A stretch of 64,000 bases of DNA, from positions 124,001 through 188,000 of the forward strand of contig NZ_VANU01000002.1 of NCBI RefSeq assembly GCF_005771535.1, given 5' to 3'. The notes beneath the pieces are model-generated. The model was not told the origin of the DNA. It saw only the letters and a list, made by a program, of their open reading frames with translations, and made no database searches. Position numbers and translations under genes: made by a program. Shown here piece by piece: positions 34,594 through 43,641 of this stretch. Origin of the DNA: Arcobacter arenosus (GTDB lineage: Bacteria > Campylobacterota > Campylobacteria > Campylobacterales > Arcobacteraceae). The number at the start of each line of letters is the position of its first letter. Position 1 is the first letter of the stretch.

Positions 34594-35523
34594 ATGAAAA
34601 TCGTATTTTTAGACAGAAAAACAATTGGTTATGATATTGATATAAGTAAATTTGAAACCCTTGGTGATTTAACTATATATGACATAACAAATGAAGATGA
34701 AACTCTTGATAGAGTTAAAACTGCAGATATAGTAATTACAAATAAAGTAGTAATAGATAAAAAAATAATGGAAAACTCTAATTTAAAACTTATATGTATC
34801 ACAGCTACAGGAACAGATAACATTGACCTTAAATTCGCAAAAGAAAAAGGTATAGTAGTAAAAAATGTTGCTGGTTATTCAACAGCAAGTGTAACACAAG
34901 TAACTTTTGCCCATGTATTCCATTTTGTGCAAAAATTAAATTATTATATTGACTATGTTAAAAAAGGTAATTGGGGAGAGTCAGATATCTTCACACATAT
35001 TGACAAACCTTTTTATGAATTAGAAAACAAAAACTGGGGAATTATTGGTTTAGGTGAAATTGGAACAAAAGTTGCATCTATAGCAAAAAGCTTTGGTTGT
35101 AATGTGAGCTATTACTCTACTTCTGGTAAGAATTCAAATACAAATTTTGAGCAAAAAAGTTTAGAAGAATTATTATCACAATCTGATATTGTAACAATAC
35201 ATGCTCCATTAAATGATGCAACTTTTAATTTGATTAATAAATCAAATCTAAATTTGTTTAAAGATGGAGCAATATTAGTAAATGTTGGACGAGGTGGAAT
35301 AATAAATGAAAAAGATTTAGCGGATAGACTAGATAGTGATAAATCACTATATTGTGGGCTTGATGTAGTAAGTAAAGAGCCAATGTTAAAATCTAATCCA
35401 CTAAATAATGTACAAAATAAAGATAGACTTATAGTTACACCACATATTGGATGGGGTTCAACTGAAGCAAGAAATAGGGTAATGGATTTAGTATTTGACA
35501 ACATACAAGAATACATAGTATAA
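34594..35523 (+). CDS. D-2-hydroxyacid dehydrogenase
   Basis: A 309-residue NAD-dependent enzyme of the glycerate/hydroxypyruvate/lactate family. The NAD motif GLGEIGTKVA is at about 151-160. Catalytic residues are visible: Arg in NVGRGG (about 232-237), Glu in KEPM (about 263-266) and His in TPHIGWGS (about 284-291). The exact substrate (glycerate, D-lactate, other) cannot be read. Its own gene lies alone between phoH and the next small gene. Confidence 0.9.
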   Translation: MKIVFLDRKTIGYDIDISKFETLGDLTIYDITNEDETLDRVKTADIVITNKVVIDKKIMENSNLKLICITATGTDNIDLKFAKEKGIVVKNVAGYSTASVTQVTFAHVFHFVQKLNYYIDYVKKGNWGESDIFTHIDKPFYELENKNWGIIGLGEIGTKVASIAKSFGCNVSYYSTSGKNSNTNFEQKSLEELLSQSDIVTIHAPLNDATFNLINKSNLNLFKDGAILVNVGRGGIINEKDLADRLDSDKSLYCGLDVVSKEPMLKSNPLNNVQNKDRLIVTPHIGWGSTEARNRVMDLVFDNIQEYIV

Positions 35524-35552
35524 TACATACTACAATTCGCATAGGAGTAATT

Positions 35553-35984
35553 ATGGATCCTTTACACTACACTTCGGAAGAGATGTATTCATCTACAGAG
35601 TTAATAAGAAAGAGTAAAAAAATATTTGACAGGTTAAATAAAAAAGAGATTGAAAAAGCAATAATTTTACGTGATGGTAAACCTGGTTTTATGTTATTAG
35701 AATTTTCAGAATATGAAAAAATGATGAAAGATTATCTAAGATTAAAACAGATGAATACAAACTCAAATAAAAAAATTAATGAAGAGATAAAAGTTACTAA
35801 AGATGAGAAACAAACTAAAATTGAACAACAAAAAGTAGAACTTAGTGAAATGGATTTGGAAGCAGCTTTAAAAGAGATTGAGAATTTAAATATAGGAGAA
35901 GAATCTAGTATATCAATTAAGGATTCTTCAATTACAGAAAAAACTATAGAACAAAAAGAAGCTTTAAAAGAGTTTTGGGAGTAA
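35553..35984 (+). CDS. Phd/YefM-like N-terminal domain protein, no toxin partner
   Basis: A 143-residue protein. Residues about 5-60 (TSEEMYSSTELIRKSKKIFDRL...AIILRDGKPGFMLLEFSEYEKMM) resemble the Phd/YefM antitoxin dimerisation and DNA-binding fold. The rest (65-143) is charged, Lys/Glu-rich and probably disordered. No toxin gene follows: the next gene, 1 base later, is SdhA-like. It may be a stand-alone regulator of that operon. Assignment is moderate. Confidence 0.6.
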   Translation: MDPLHYTSEEMYSSTELIRKSKKIFDRLNKKEIEKAIILRDGKPGFMLLEFSEYEKMMKDYLRLKQMNTNSNKKINEEIKVTKDEKQTKIEQQKVELSEMDLEAALKEIENLNIGEESSISIKDSSITEKTIEQKEALKEFWE

Positions 35985-35985
35985 A

Positions 35986-37590
35986 ATGATTGATGTATTG
36001 ATAATTGGTTCAGGGGGAGCAGGTTTAACTGCCGCACTAAACGCAAAAAAAAATGGCAGTGAAGTACTTGTAGTATCTAAAACATATCCTACCCATTCTC
36101 AAACTTGTCAAGCTCAGGGTGGAATAAATGCTGTTTTAAATGAAACCAATGATGATAACAATCAAAATTATATAAATGATACCTATAAAGCGTCCCATAA
36201 TTTAGGAAATCAAAAAAATATTAAATATTTATGTGAAAATTCAAAAAATACATTAATGTGGTTAGATTCAATAGGAGTTCCTTTTAGTAGAAATAAAAAT
36301 TATGGTATTGCCCAAAGAAAATTTGGAGGTACAAAAGCTAAAAGAACCTGCTACAGCTCAGATTATACAGGTTTAAAAATACTTCATACACTTTATGACC
36401 AATGTATTAAAGAAGAGATAGAGTTTTTAAATGAACACTATTTATTAGATTTAATAGTAGAAGAAAATTGTGTAAAGGGTACAATTGTACTAAATATGCA
36501 AACTTCTGAACTTATTCAAATAGCTGCTAAAACTGTAATACTAGCAACAGGTGGATATGCTGGTCTTTATCATCAATTTACAACTAACTCTTTTGTATCA
36601 ACTGGTGATGGAATAGCAGCAGCATTTAGAGCAGGAGCAAAATTATCGAATATGGAGTTTATTCAATTTCACCCAACTACATTAGAAAATAAAAACATTT
36701 TAATAAGTGAAAGTGCAAGGGGTGAGGGTGGTTATTTAGTTGATAAAGATGGAAATAGATTTATTGATGAATTAAAACCAAGGGATGAAGTAGCAAGGGC
36801 AATCTTTAAAAAGAATCATGATGGGGAAAAAGTCTATTTAGACCTAAGGCATCTTGGTATTGAGAAAATACAAGAGGCTATGCCCCAAGAAAGAAGACTC
36901 GTAATCGACTTTTTAAATCTAAAAATGGAAGAGGATTTAATACCAATTAATCCATCAGCACATTATACTATGGGTGGTATTGAGACAGATATTGATGCAA
37001 AAACAAGTATAAAAAACTTATATGCTTGTGGTGAGTGTTCACAAAGTGGAATTCATGGGGCAAATAGACTCGGAGGAAACTCTTTATTAGAAATTATTAC
37101 CTTTGGACAAGTTGCAGGTAAAAATGCAAGTGATAGTGCAAAAGAAATTGATGATTTAAGTATATCTGACATCCAATATAAAAAAAATGAAAAACAAATA
37201 GAAGAGATATTTGAAAAAGAAACTAATTTAGACTATTTAAAAATAAAAAAAGAGATAGGGAAACTTTTTTTTGTAAATGTAGGATTATTTAGGGAAGAAA
37301 AGAAATTAATAAAGGCATTAGATTATATAAATAAAAAGAAAGAAGAGATTTCAAAAATTGGTATTAAAAACAAAGATAAAATATATAATAAAAATCTCAT
37401 TGAACTATTAGAACTAAAAAATCTAATTACCCTATGTGAACCTATTCTTTTATGTGCAATTGAACGAAAAGAGAGTCGTGGAGCCCATTATAGAGTAGAT
37501 TTTAAAGATAAATCTTTAGAGTATGAAAAAAACAGTGTTTGTTTATTAAAAGATGGCAAAATAAAAAACTACTTTGAGGATGTTCTATGA
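35986..37590 (+). CDS. SdhA/FrdA-like flavoprotein subunit
   Basis: A 534-residue succinate dehydrogenase/fumarate reductase flavoprotein. FAD motif GSGGAGLT is at 8-15. Fumarate-site residues QFHPTTLE (about 225-232), RGEGG, RDEVARAI (catalytic Arg, about 266-273) and SAHYTMGGI (about 324-332) are intact. In the covalent-FAD region the sequence is PTHSQTCQAQGG: the usual His of SHT is Gln here, so FAD may be non-covalent. It is shorter than typical 560-600-residue SdhA. It overlaps the iron-sulfur gene by 4 bases. Confidence 0.88.
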   Translation: MIDVLIIGSGGAGLTAALNAKKNGSEVLVVSKTYPTHSQTCQAQGGINAVLNETNDDNNQNYINDTYKASHNLGNQKNIKYLCENSKNTLMWLDSIGVPFSRNKNYGIAQRKFGGTKAKRTCYSSDYTGLKILHTLYDQCIKEEIEFLNEHYLLDLIVEENCVKGTIVLNMQTSELIQIAAKTVILATGGYAGLYHQFTTNSFVSTGDGIAAAFRAGAKLSNMEFIQFHPTTLENKNILISESARGEGGYLVDKDGNRFIDELKPRDEVARAIFKKNHDGEKVYLDLRHLGIEKIQEAMPQERRLVIDFLNLKMEEDLIPINPSAHYTMGGIETDIDAKTSIKNLYACGECSQSGIHGANRLGGNSLLEIITFGQVAGKNASDSAKEIDDLSISDIQYKKNEKQIEEIFEKETNLDYLKIKKEIGKLFFVNVGLFREEKKLIKALDYINKKKEEISKIGIKNKDKIYNKNLIELLELKNLITLCEPILLCAIERKESRGAHYRVDFKDKSLEYEKNSVCLLKDGKIKNYFEDVL

Positions 37591-38339
37591 ATATCAAAAT
37601 AAAAAGATTTAACAGTGAACAAGATATTGATGAGATAGTAGATTATGATATAAAAGATAATAAAACTATTTTAGAATCACTTATTGAAGTGAAAATAAAA
37701 TATGATGAATCTTTAGCTTTTAGATGTGGATGTAGAACAGGTATTTGCGGAAGTTGTTCCCTTAGAGTAAATGGAGTAGAAAAATTAGCTTGTAAAAGTA
37801 AATTAAATGAAAATGATTTAATAGAACCCATTAAAAATACAAAAGTTATAAAAGATTTAATTGTTGATTTAGAACACGAATCAAAACTTTTAAAAAAATC
37901 AAACACTTTTTTAAATAAACTAGAAGAAACTACAATTAGTAAAGAAGATGAAAAATTAATAGACACACAAAGTAATTGTATCCTTTGTCAAAGTTGTTTC
38001 AGCTCTTGCCCTATATATGAAGTAAATGATAAATTTTTAGGCCCATATGCCCTAACAAGAGCTTTAAGATATGTTGATGATAAAAAAGAGTCACACAAGG
38101 TACAAACCTTAGAAAAAATACAAGATAATGGAGTATGGGACTGTACCTTATGTGGAAACTGTACAATGGTATGCCCACAATTTATAGACCCTAAAACAGA
38201 TATAATGAATTTAAGAATGAAATCTGTTCAAAATGGCTTTGAGGATAGGTCAATGCAATATATGACTGGAGCAGGTTTTGCAGGTGGATTTGACACAGGT
38301 TTTGATCCAACAGGTGGTTTTAATCCAAATGGTTTTTAA
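37587..38339 (+). CDS. SdhB/FrdB-like iron-sulfur subunit
   Basis: A 250-residue protein with a plant-type [2Fe-2S] domain (CGCRTGICGSC...C, about 47-72) and two ferredoxin motifs: CILCQSCFSSCP (about 132-143) and CTLCGNCTMVCP (about 185-196). The second has four close cysteines, which suggests [4Fe-4S] instead of the usual [3Fe-4S]. A Gly/Phe-rich tail (GAGFAGGFDTGFDPTGGF) ends the protein. No membrane anchor or CCG-domain subunit follows; the next gene is unrelated. Confidence 0.88.
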   Translation: MNIKIKRFNSEQDIDEIVDYDIKDNKTILESLIEVKIKYDESLAFRCGCRTGICGSCSLRVNGVEKLACKSKLNENDLIEPIKNTKVIKDLIVDLEHESKLLKKSNTFLNKLEETTISKEDEKLIDTQSNCILCQSCFSSCPIYEVNDKFLGPYALTRALRYVDDKKESHKVQTLEKIQDNGVWDCTLCGNCTMVCPQFIDPKTDIMNLRMKSVQNGFEDRSMQYMTGAGFAGGFDTGFDPTGGFNPNGF

Positions 38340-38358
38340 TAAATAAAAAAGAATAAAG

Positions 38359-39891
38359 ATGGAAGATATTGAACAAATTGACAAAATAGAATTGGTTTAT
38401 CTAAAAAAAGAGGACCATTTAGAGATTGTACGATTGATGGAAAATGAATATAGACATCTTGATGATTCGACATGGACTCAAGAGGAGTTTTATTCATTAA
38501 TTGAAAAGTTTCCCGAGGGACAAGTTGGAATCAAAATAAATGATGAATTAGCAGGATTCGCTTTATCCATTATTGTTGATTATAATAAATTTGATGATAC
38601 CCATAGTTATAAAGAGATTACGGGCAATTATAGTTTTAATACCCACGATATAAATGGAAATATGCTCTATGGAGTAGATATTTTTATTAATAAAAAATTT
38701 AGGGGTTTAAGGCTTGGACGAAGGCTTTATGAGTTTAGAAAAGAGCTATGTGAAGAAAAAAATCTAAAGGGTATTATTTTTGGTGGAAGAATACCAAATT
38801 ATGCAAAATATGCAAATGAGATAAGTCCTAAAGAGTATATTCAAAAGGTAAAATCACGGGAAATCTATGACCCAGTTTTAAATTTTCAATTATCAAATGA
38901 TTTTTATGTAAAAAGGGTTATAAAAAACTATCTTGAAGGGGATATTGAGAGTAAAGAGTATGCTTGTCTTCTAAGATGGGATAATATTTATTATACTAAA
39001 GCAACAACAAAACCTATGCAAGAAAAGCTAGTAATTAGGTTAGGACTTATTCAATGGCAAGTAAGACCTTATAAAAATATTGATGAGGTTTTAGAACAAG
39101 CAGAGTATTTTGTAAAATCTGTATCAAGCTATAGAAGTGACTTTGCACTATTCCCAGAGTTTTTCAACGCACCTTTAATGGCTAAATACAATCACCTTAG
39201 TGAAGCAGATGCTATTAGAAAACTTGCAGAATATACTCCACAATTTAAAGATGCATTCTCTGCCCTTGCAATATCTTATAATATAAATATTATCACTGGA
39301 AGTATGCCAGAGTTAGTTGATGGTATTCTTCAAAATGTTGGATTTTTATGCAAAAGAGATGGGACGATTGAAAGATATGCAAAAATCCACGTTACACCTG
39401 ATGAAGAAAAAGTTTGGGGTTTACAAGGTTCAAATGAGATTAAAACTTTTGATACTGATTGTGGAAAAATTGGAATTTTGATTTGTTATGATTCTGAATT
39501 TCCTGAATTAAGTAGATTACTTGCCAATGATGGAATGAATATACTTTTTGTTCCTTTTTTAACGGACACCCAAAATGGTTACTCAAGAGTTAGAGTTTGT
39601 GCACAAGCAAGAGCCGTTGAAAACGAATGTTATGTTGCAATAGCAGGTTGTGTTGGTAACCTTCCAAAAGTTACTAATATGGATATACAGTATGCACAAT
39701 CTGCAGTATTTACCCCTTGTGATTTTGCTTTTCCATCAAATGGTATAAAAGCTGAATCTACACCTAATACCGAGATGATTTTAATTGCTGACGTTGATTT
39801 AGAGCTTTTAAAAGAGTTGCATAATATTGGAAGTGTAAATAATCTAAAGGACAGAAGAACAGATATTTATGATGTGATTAGAAAAAACTAA
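38359..39891 (+). CDS. GNAT acetyltransferase-nitrilase fusion
   Basis: A 510-residue bifunctional protein. The GNAT domain (about 10-210) has the acetyl-CoA loop RGLRLGRRLYEFR (about 115-127). The carbon-nitrogen hydrolase domain (about 225-510) has the full catalytic triad: Glu267 (FPEFF), Lys342 (KIHVTPDE) and Cys376 (ICYDSEF). It presumably acetylates one substrate and hydrolyses an amide in a related one; substrates are unknown. The stop codon lies within the hairpin 39871-39898. Confidence 0.92.
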   Translation: MEDIEQIDKIELVYLKKEDHLEIVRLMENEYRHLDDSTWTQEEFYSLIEKFPEGQVGIKINDELAGFALSIIVDYNKFDDTHSYKEITGNYSFNTHDINGNMLYGVDIFINKKFRGLRLGRRLYEFRKELCEEKNLKGIIFGGRIPNYAKYANEISPKEYIQKVKSREIYDPVLNFQLSNDFYVKRVIKNYLEGDIESKEYACLLRWDNIYYTKATTKPMQEKLVIRLGLIQWQVRPYKNIDEVLEQAEYFVKSVSSYRSDFALFPEFFNAPLMAKYNHLSEADAIRKLAEYTPQFKDAFSALAISYNINIITGSMPELVDGILQNVGFLCKRDGTIERYAKIHVTPDEEKVWGLQGSNEIKTFDTDCGKIGILICYDSEFPELSRLLANDGMNILFVPFLTDTQNGYSRVRVCAQARAVENECYVAIAGCVGNLPKVTNMDIQYAQSAVFTPCDFAFPSNGIKAESTPNTEMILIADVDLELLKELHNIGSVNNLKDRRTDIYDVIRKN

Positions 39892-39898
39892 TCACATC
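39871..39898. terminator. Hairpin between convergent genes
   Basis: GATGTGATTAG (39871-39881) and CTAATCACATC (39888-39898) form a perfect 11-base stem with an A6 loop. On the minus strand the loop is T6. It lies between the convergent nitrilase fusion and TRAP binding-protein genes and may stop both transcripts, although no long U run follows. Confidence 0.5.
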
Positions 39899-39910
39899 AA
39901 TAGATTAGAT

Positions 39911-40963
39911 TTATATATTATCTTTAATATATAAATAGTCAGACATTTTTGTCCATTCTCTTACTTTTTTAATATATTCATCTTGAGAATCTAAAACCTC
40001 TTTTAATTCAGGAGATTTAGCTGATAACTCTTCCCTTAATTCTTTATTCGCTTTTTTCATAGCATCCATAACCTCTTTAGGGAAAGTTTTTACTTGAATT
40101 GAAGGATACTCTTCTTTCATCTTTTTCCAAGCAGTAGCATTCATATCATAGTTTTGTGCATACATATTATAAGCTGCTAATTTCATAGAATTCTCTAAAA
40201 TTGCTTGAAGGTGTTTAGGTAATTTATCAAAAACTTTTTTATTAACCATAAAATGCATTTCTGATGCTGGCTCATGCCATCCAGTATAATAATATGGAGC
40301 TACTTTATGAAATCCCATATTTATATCCATTGATGGTCCAACCCACTCTAAAGCATCAATATTATTTCGCTCTAATGCTGTATAAAGTTCACCTGGAGCA
40401 ATATTTGTTACTTGTACACCAAGTTTTGCCATAATTTCACCTGCAAATCCTGGGATTCTCATTTTAATACCATTTAAATCATCTACGCTATTAATCTCTT
40501 TTCTAAACCATCCACCCATTTGAACTCCAGTACTTCCCCCTGGATAAGAATAAAGGTTGTGTCTTGCATATACTTTTTGCATCAATTCTAAACCGCCACC
40601 ATAATAAAACCATGCATATTGCTCAGGTGCAGTTAAACCAAAAGGCATAGATGTAAATGGCAGTGTTGCAATATCTTTACCTTTCCAATAATATGAAGCA
40701 GAGTGTCCTAAATCGTATTGACCACCCTTTACCATATCTAAAACTCCAAATGGTGCTTTATGCTTATTAGCAGCATCAATCCTAATTTTCAATTCACCAT
40801 TTGACATCTCTTCAGCCATTTTAGCCATATTAACTGCTGCATCAAACAATGGAGATAGGGTTGGTCCCCATGTAGTAGCCATTTTTAGTTTGTAAACTTT
40901 TTTTGCAGAAGAAAAACTTACAACTAAAGATACTATAACTAGTATTTTCACTAAATTTCTCAT
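39911..40963 (-). CDS. Orphan TRAP transporter substrate-binding protein (DctP type)
   Basis: A 350-residue periplasmic binding protein with a signal peptide (about 1-20). It is a close paralogue of the DctP at 58212: shared runs include ATTWGPTLSP, GGQYDLGHSASYYWKGKD, MRIPGFAGEIMAKLG and NIAPGELYTALER. No membrane subunits are beside it, so it probably shares the DctQM encoded at 59408-61407 or those elsewhere. Likely ligands are small carboxylates such as 2-oxo or hydroxy acids. Confidence 0.88.
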   Translation of the reverse strand: MRNLVKILVIVSLVVSFSSAKKVYKLKMATTWGPTLSPLFDAAVNMAKMAEEMSNGELKIRIDAANKHKAPFGVLDMVKGGQYDLGHSASYYWKGKDIATLPFTSMPFGLTAPEQYAWFYYGGGLELMQKVYARHNLYSYPGGSTGVQMGGWFRKEINSVDDLNGIKMRIPGFAGEIMAKLGVQVTNIAPGELYTALERNNIDALEWVGPSMDINMGFHKVAPYYYTGWHEPASEMHFMVNKKVFDKLPKHLQAILENSMKLAAYNMYAQNYDMNATAWKKMKEEYPSIQVKTFPKEVMDAMKKANKELREELSAKSPELKEVLDSQDEYIKKVREWTKMSDYLYIKDNI

Positions 40964-41018
40964 TTTTTCCCTTTTTTAAATAGATTAAAAAATTTTAACA
41001 GATTATTAATTAAGAATG

Positions 41019-41294
41019 TTATTTATTTTTGATGTCAAAGTTAGAAATTTCTGATTCTGTGAGGCTTGGGTTATCTTTTTCGTTATTATCTATTTCAAAA
41101 CCATTTTCATCATAAGTTACATCAGTATTATCAATATTTTGTGAGGCAGTTGGATGGTTTTGGATTTCATTTTCAATCATTAATGCTAAGTGATCTTTAG
41201 ACTTTTCGATACTATTAACTATAAATAGATTAATGCCAAGAAATAAAGAGATGGCAATGGCAATGAATAAAGTAGTAAGTTCAAAATATCTCAA
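41019..41294 (-). CDS. Small membrane-anchored hypothetical protein
   Basis: A 91-residue protein with one N-terminal transmembrane helix (about 6-28: ELTTLFIAIAISLFLGINLFIV) and an acidic, Asn/Asp/Glu-rich tail. I recognise no family. The acidic tail is probably disordered and extends to the periplasm or cytoplasm. It stands alone between tRNA-Val and the orphan DctP gene. Confidence 0.55.
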   Translation of the reverse strand: MRYFELTTLFIAIAISLFLGINLFIVNSIEKSKDHLALMIENEIQNHPTASQNIDNTDVTYDENGFEIDNNEKDNPSLTESEISNFDIKNK

Positions 41295-41404
41295 GTCGGT
41301 CCTTAGTCATAAATAAAGTAAATCTTACGTATTATGATTAAATTTTACTTAAAATAAAATATCATAAATATATATTTTAATTATTAAAAATTATTATATG
41401 AAAA

Positions 41405-41479
41405 TGGTGGTCGTAACTGGATTTGAACCAGTGACCACCACCATGTCAAGGTGGCACTCTACCACTGAGTTATACGACC
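41405..41479 (-). tRNA. tRNA-Val (GAC anticodon)
   Basis: The minus strand gives a complete cloverleaf of 75 bases. Acceptor GGTCGTA pairs with TACGACC; the D-arm is ACTC-AGTGGTA-GAGT; the anticodon stem CCACC/GGTGG encloses loop TTGACAT (anticodon GAC); the T-arm ACTGG-TTCAAAT-CCAGT is standard. The terminal CCA is encoded (41407-41405). Confidence 0.97.
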
Positions 41480-41508
41480 AAAAGAGTGAAATATTATCTT
41501 ATTAGAAC

Positions 41509-41811
41509 TTAAATACTTAAATCATGTAGTTCACTAAATAAAAAAGCTTCTACAATCTCATCAATACTTCTTTGTTTTGGTGCAACTAAAATTGCAATAC
41601 CTTCTTCTTGGAATTGCCATACATATTCAGCTTCATTAATTACAACTACCGTTTCAATGAAAGCTTGAATTTCATTTCTGTCTTTATAAAACTTACAACT
41701 TGAGATTTGTCCTTCATCTAGTTCTACAAAAGCCCAATATGTTGAGGTGTCAAGTGTTGTAATTAAAGCTTCATGCCTTTTATTACTATCAACAGGGATT
41801 AATAAATTCAT
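41509..41811 (-). CDS. Conserved hypothetical protein, 100 residues
   Basis: A 100-residue cytosolic protein with mixed alpha/beta pattern: MNLLIPVDSNKRHEALITTLDTSTYWAFVEL at the start, a helix around 50-62, and VAPKQRSIDEIVEAFLFSELHDL at the end. The opening resembles NifX/NifB-type dinitrogenase cofactor-binding folds, but I see no diagnostic residues, so the family is left open. The tRNA-Val gene follows 29 bases downstream and may be on the same transcript. Confidence 0.6.
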   Translation of the reverse strand: MNLLIPVDSNKRHEALITTLDTSTYWAFVELDEGQISSCKFYKDRNEIQAFIETVVVINEAEYVWQFQEEGIAILVAPKQRSIDEIVEAFLFSELHDLSI

Positions 41812-41856
41812 GCATCTATCCTTTCAATCTTGCGTATTATATAGTTTTAAGACTTA

Positions 41857-43638
41857 TTAAAAAATATAATTCTTTTTATACCAAATTGAGAAAATAAATA
41901 AACTCCATAAATGTTGTTTAAATTTTCTATTTTTAGATAAATTGTAGATTTGTTTTATATATTCTTCATTGAATAATGAAGTTTCTTTATTAACAAATAA
42001 AATAGTATCTAAAATTGAATCTTTATATTCTTCATGAATCCATTCATTAAATGGAGAATTAAAACCTTTTTTAGTTCTATTAATAATTTGTTCAGGGATA
42101 TATTTAGATGCAATTTTTTTAAGAAGATATTTGTTTGTATCCCCAACTTTTATTTTTGAATCAATAGAAAAAACTAAATCAACTAATCTGTAGTCTAAAA
42201 ACGGCGTTCTAACCTCTAAAGAGTTTCTCATAGAGATTCTATCAACTTTACTTAATAAAGCCTCTCCTAGCCAAATTTTAAGATCTATATAACTCATCCA
42301 GTCAACAGGGTCTTTTTTAGGATTTTCTGCTTTAAAAGTTGGAACTTTGTTAAACAATCTTTTTTTCTGTGAATCTGAAAAAATTTCTCCAAATGAATTG
42401 TATAAAGTCTGTTTCTTAACGATTCTTCTTAAATATTCACTCTCTTTAGTGTTATTTTGTAAAGCACTAATTATAGAGTTTAAAAATCCATTTTGATCTT
42501 CACTTAAAGTTTTTTCAAAATCATAATATTTTAAAAATTTTGCATAATTGTCATATCCTAAAAACAGTTCATCAGAACCCTCACCACTTAAAACTGTTTT
42601 TATTCCCATATTGTGAATTTTATTTGTTAAAATATTCAAAGGAATTGCCGCACTATCCCCATGGGGTTGTTCTAAGGCTAATAAAGTATCTTCAAAATAT
42701 TCTATAAAATCATTTTTTGAAATACTTACAGGATGATGATTAGAATTAATGTGTTCTGCTGTAATTTTTGCAAAATCAAGTTCACAATAGTTTTTATATT
42801 CATCATACCCAATTGAAAAAGTATTGATTTTTCTATTTGTTATTTTTGAATAGAGTGCTGAGATTAACGAACTATCAATACCCCCACTTAATAAACTTCC
42901 AACTTCCACATCAGAGACTAGTCTAGATTCAACGCATTTAAATAGAAGTTCTTCAATTGAAGATAAAGCCTCATCTTCTGTTTTAATTCTTTTATATGTA
43001 TTTATTTTATAATACTTTTTCTGTGAAAGGGTATTATCTTTTAAAATCATATATGTTGAACTTTCTAGGGCATTAATTCCTTGATAAAAACTATTTTCAC
43101 CTAAAGGGACAAAATACTGTAAATATTGAGATAGAGCAACTTTATTTAACTTTGGAGTTGTCCCAAGTATTTGAATAATCGATTTAATAGAACTTGAAAA
43201 AATAAAATTTTTTCCATCAAAATGATAGAAAAAAGGTTTTTTACCATATCTATCTCTAGCACAAAAATATTTATCCTCTTTTATATCATAAATACAAAAG
43301 CTAAACATTCCGTTTATTTTATTTAAAAATTTTTCTTGATATTTTTGATAAAGTCTAATTAAAACCTCAGTATCTGAAGCAGTTTTAACTTCTAGCTTTT
43401 CCTTTTTTATCAGCTCTTTATAGTTATATATTTCCCCATTAAAAACAATTAAAATATCATCAAAAACCATAGGTTGATTTGCTTCATTATCTAAATCAAT
43501 TATTGATAATCTTGTATGCCCAAAAAGTTTATTATCTAGTTGAACTTTTTTATTAAAATCAGGACCTCTGTTATTTAAATTCTCTAAGGCCTTATCGAAA
43601 TTTGAATTAAGAAAATTTGTACCTAAAATTCCACACAT
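41857..43638 (-). CDS. asnB: Asparagine synthase (glutamine-hydrolysing)
   Basis: A 593-residue two-domain enzyme. The N-terminal class II glutaminase begins MCGILG, with Cys2 as nucleophile and Arg/Asn residues in GHTRLSIIDL and FNGEIYN. The synthetase part has the ATP P-loop SGGIDSS (about 246-252) and downstream SGEGSDELFLGY. It makes asparagine, or amidates a sugar or peptide in some paralogues; the complete first-residue Cys supports glutamine use. It starts 3 bases after the AEC transporter gene. Confidence 0.93.
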   Translation of the reverse strand: MCGILGTNFLNSNFDKALENLNNRGPDFNKKVQLDNKLFGHTRLSIIDLDNEANQPMVFDDILIVFNGEIYNYKELIKKEKLEVKTASDTEVLIRLYQKYQEKFLNKINGMFSFCIYDIKEDKYFCARDRYGKKPFFYHFDGKNFIFSSSIKSIIQILGTTPKLNKVALSQYLQYFVPLGENSFYQGINALESSTYMILKDNTLSQKKYYKINTYKRIKTEDEALSSIEELLFKCVESRLVSDVEVGSLLSGGIDSSLISALYSKITNRKINTFSIGYDEYKNYCELDFAKITAEHINSNHHPVSISKNDFIEYFEDTLLALEQPHGDSAAIPLNILTNKIHNMGIKTVLSGEGSDELFLGYDNYAKFLKYYDFEKTLSEDQNGFLNSIISALQNNTKESEYLRRIVKKQTLYNSFGEIFSDSQKKRLFNKVPTFKAENPKKDPVDWMSYIDLKIWLGEALLSKVDRISMRNSLEVRTPFLDYRLVDLVFSIDSKIKVGDTNKYLLKKIASKYIPEQIINRTKKGFNSPFNEWIHEEYKDSILDTILFVNKETSLFNEEYIKQIYNLSKNRKFKQHLWSLFIFSIWYKKNYIF

Positions 43639-43641
43639 AAT

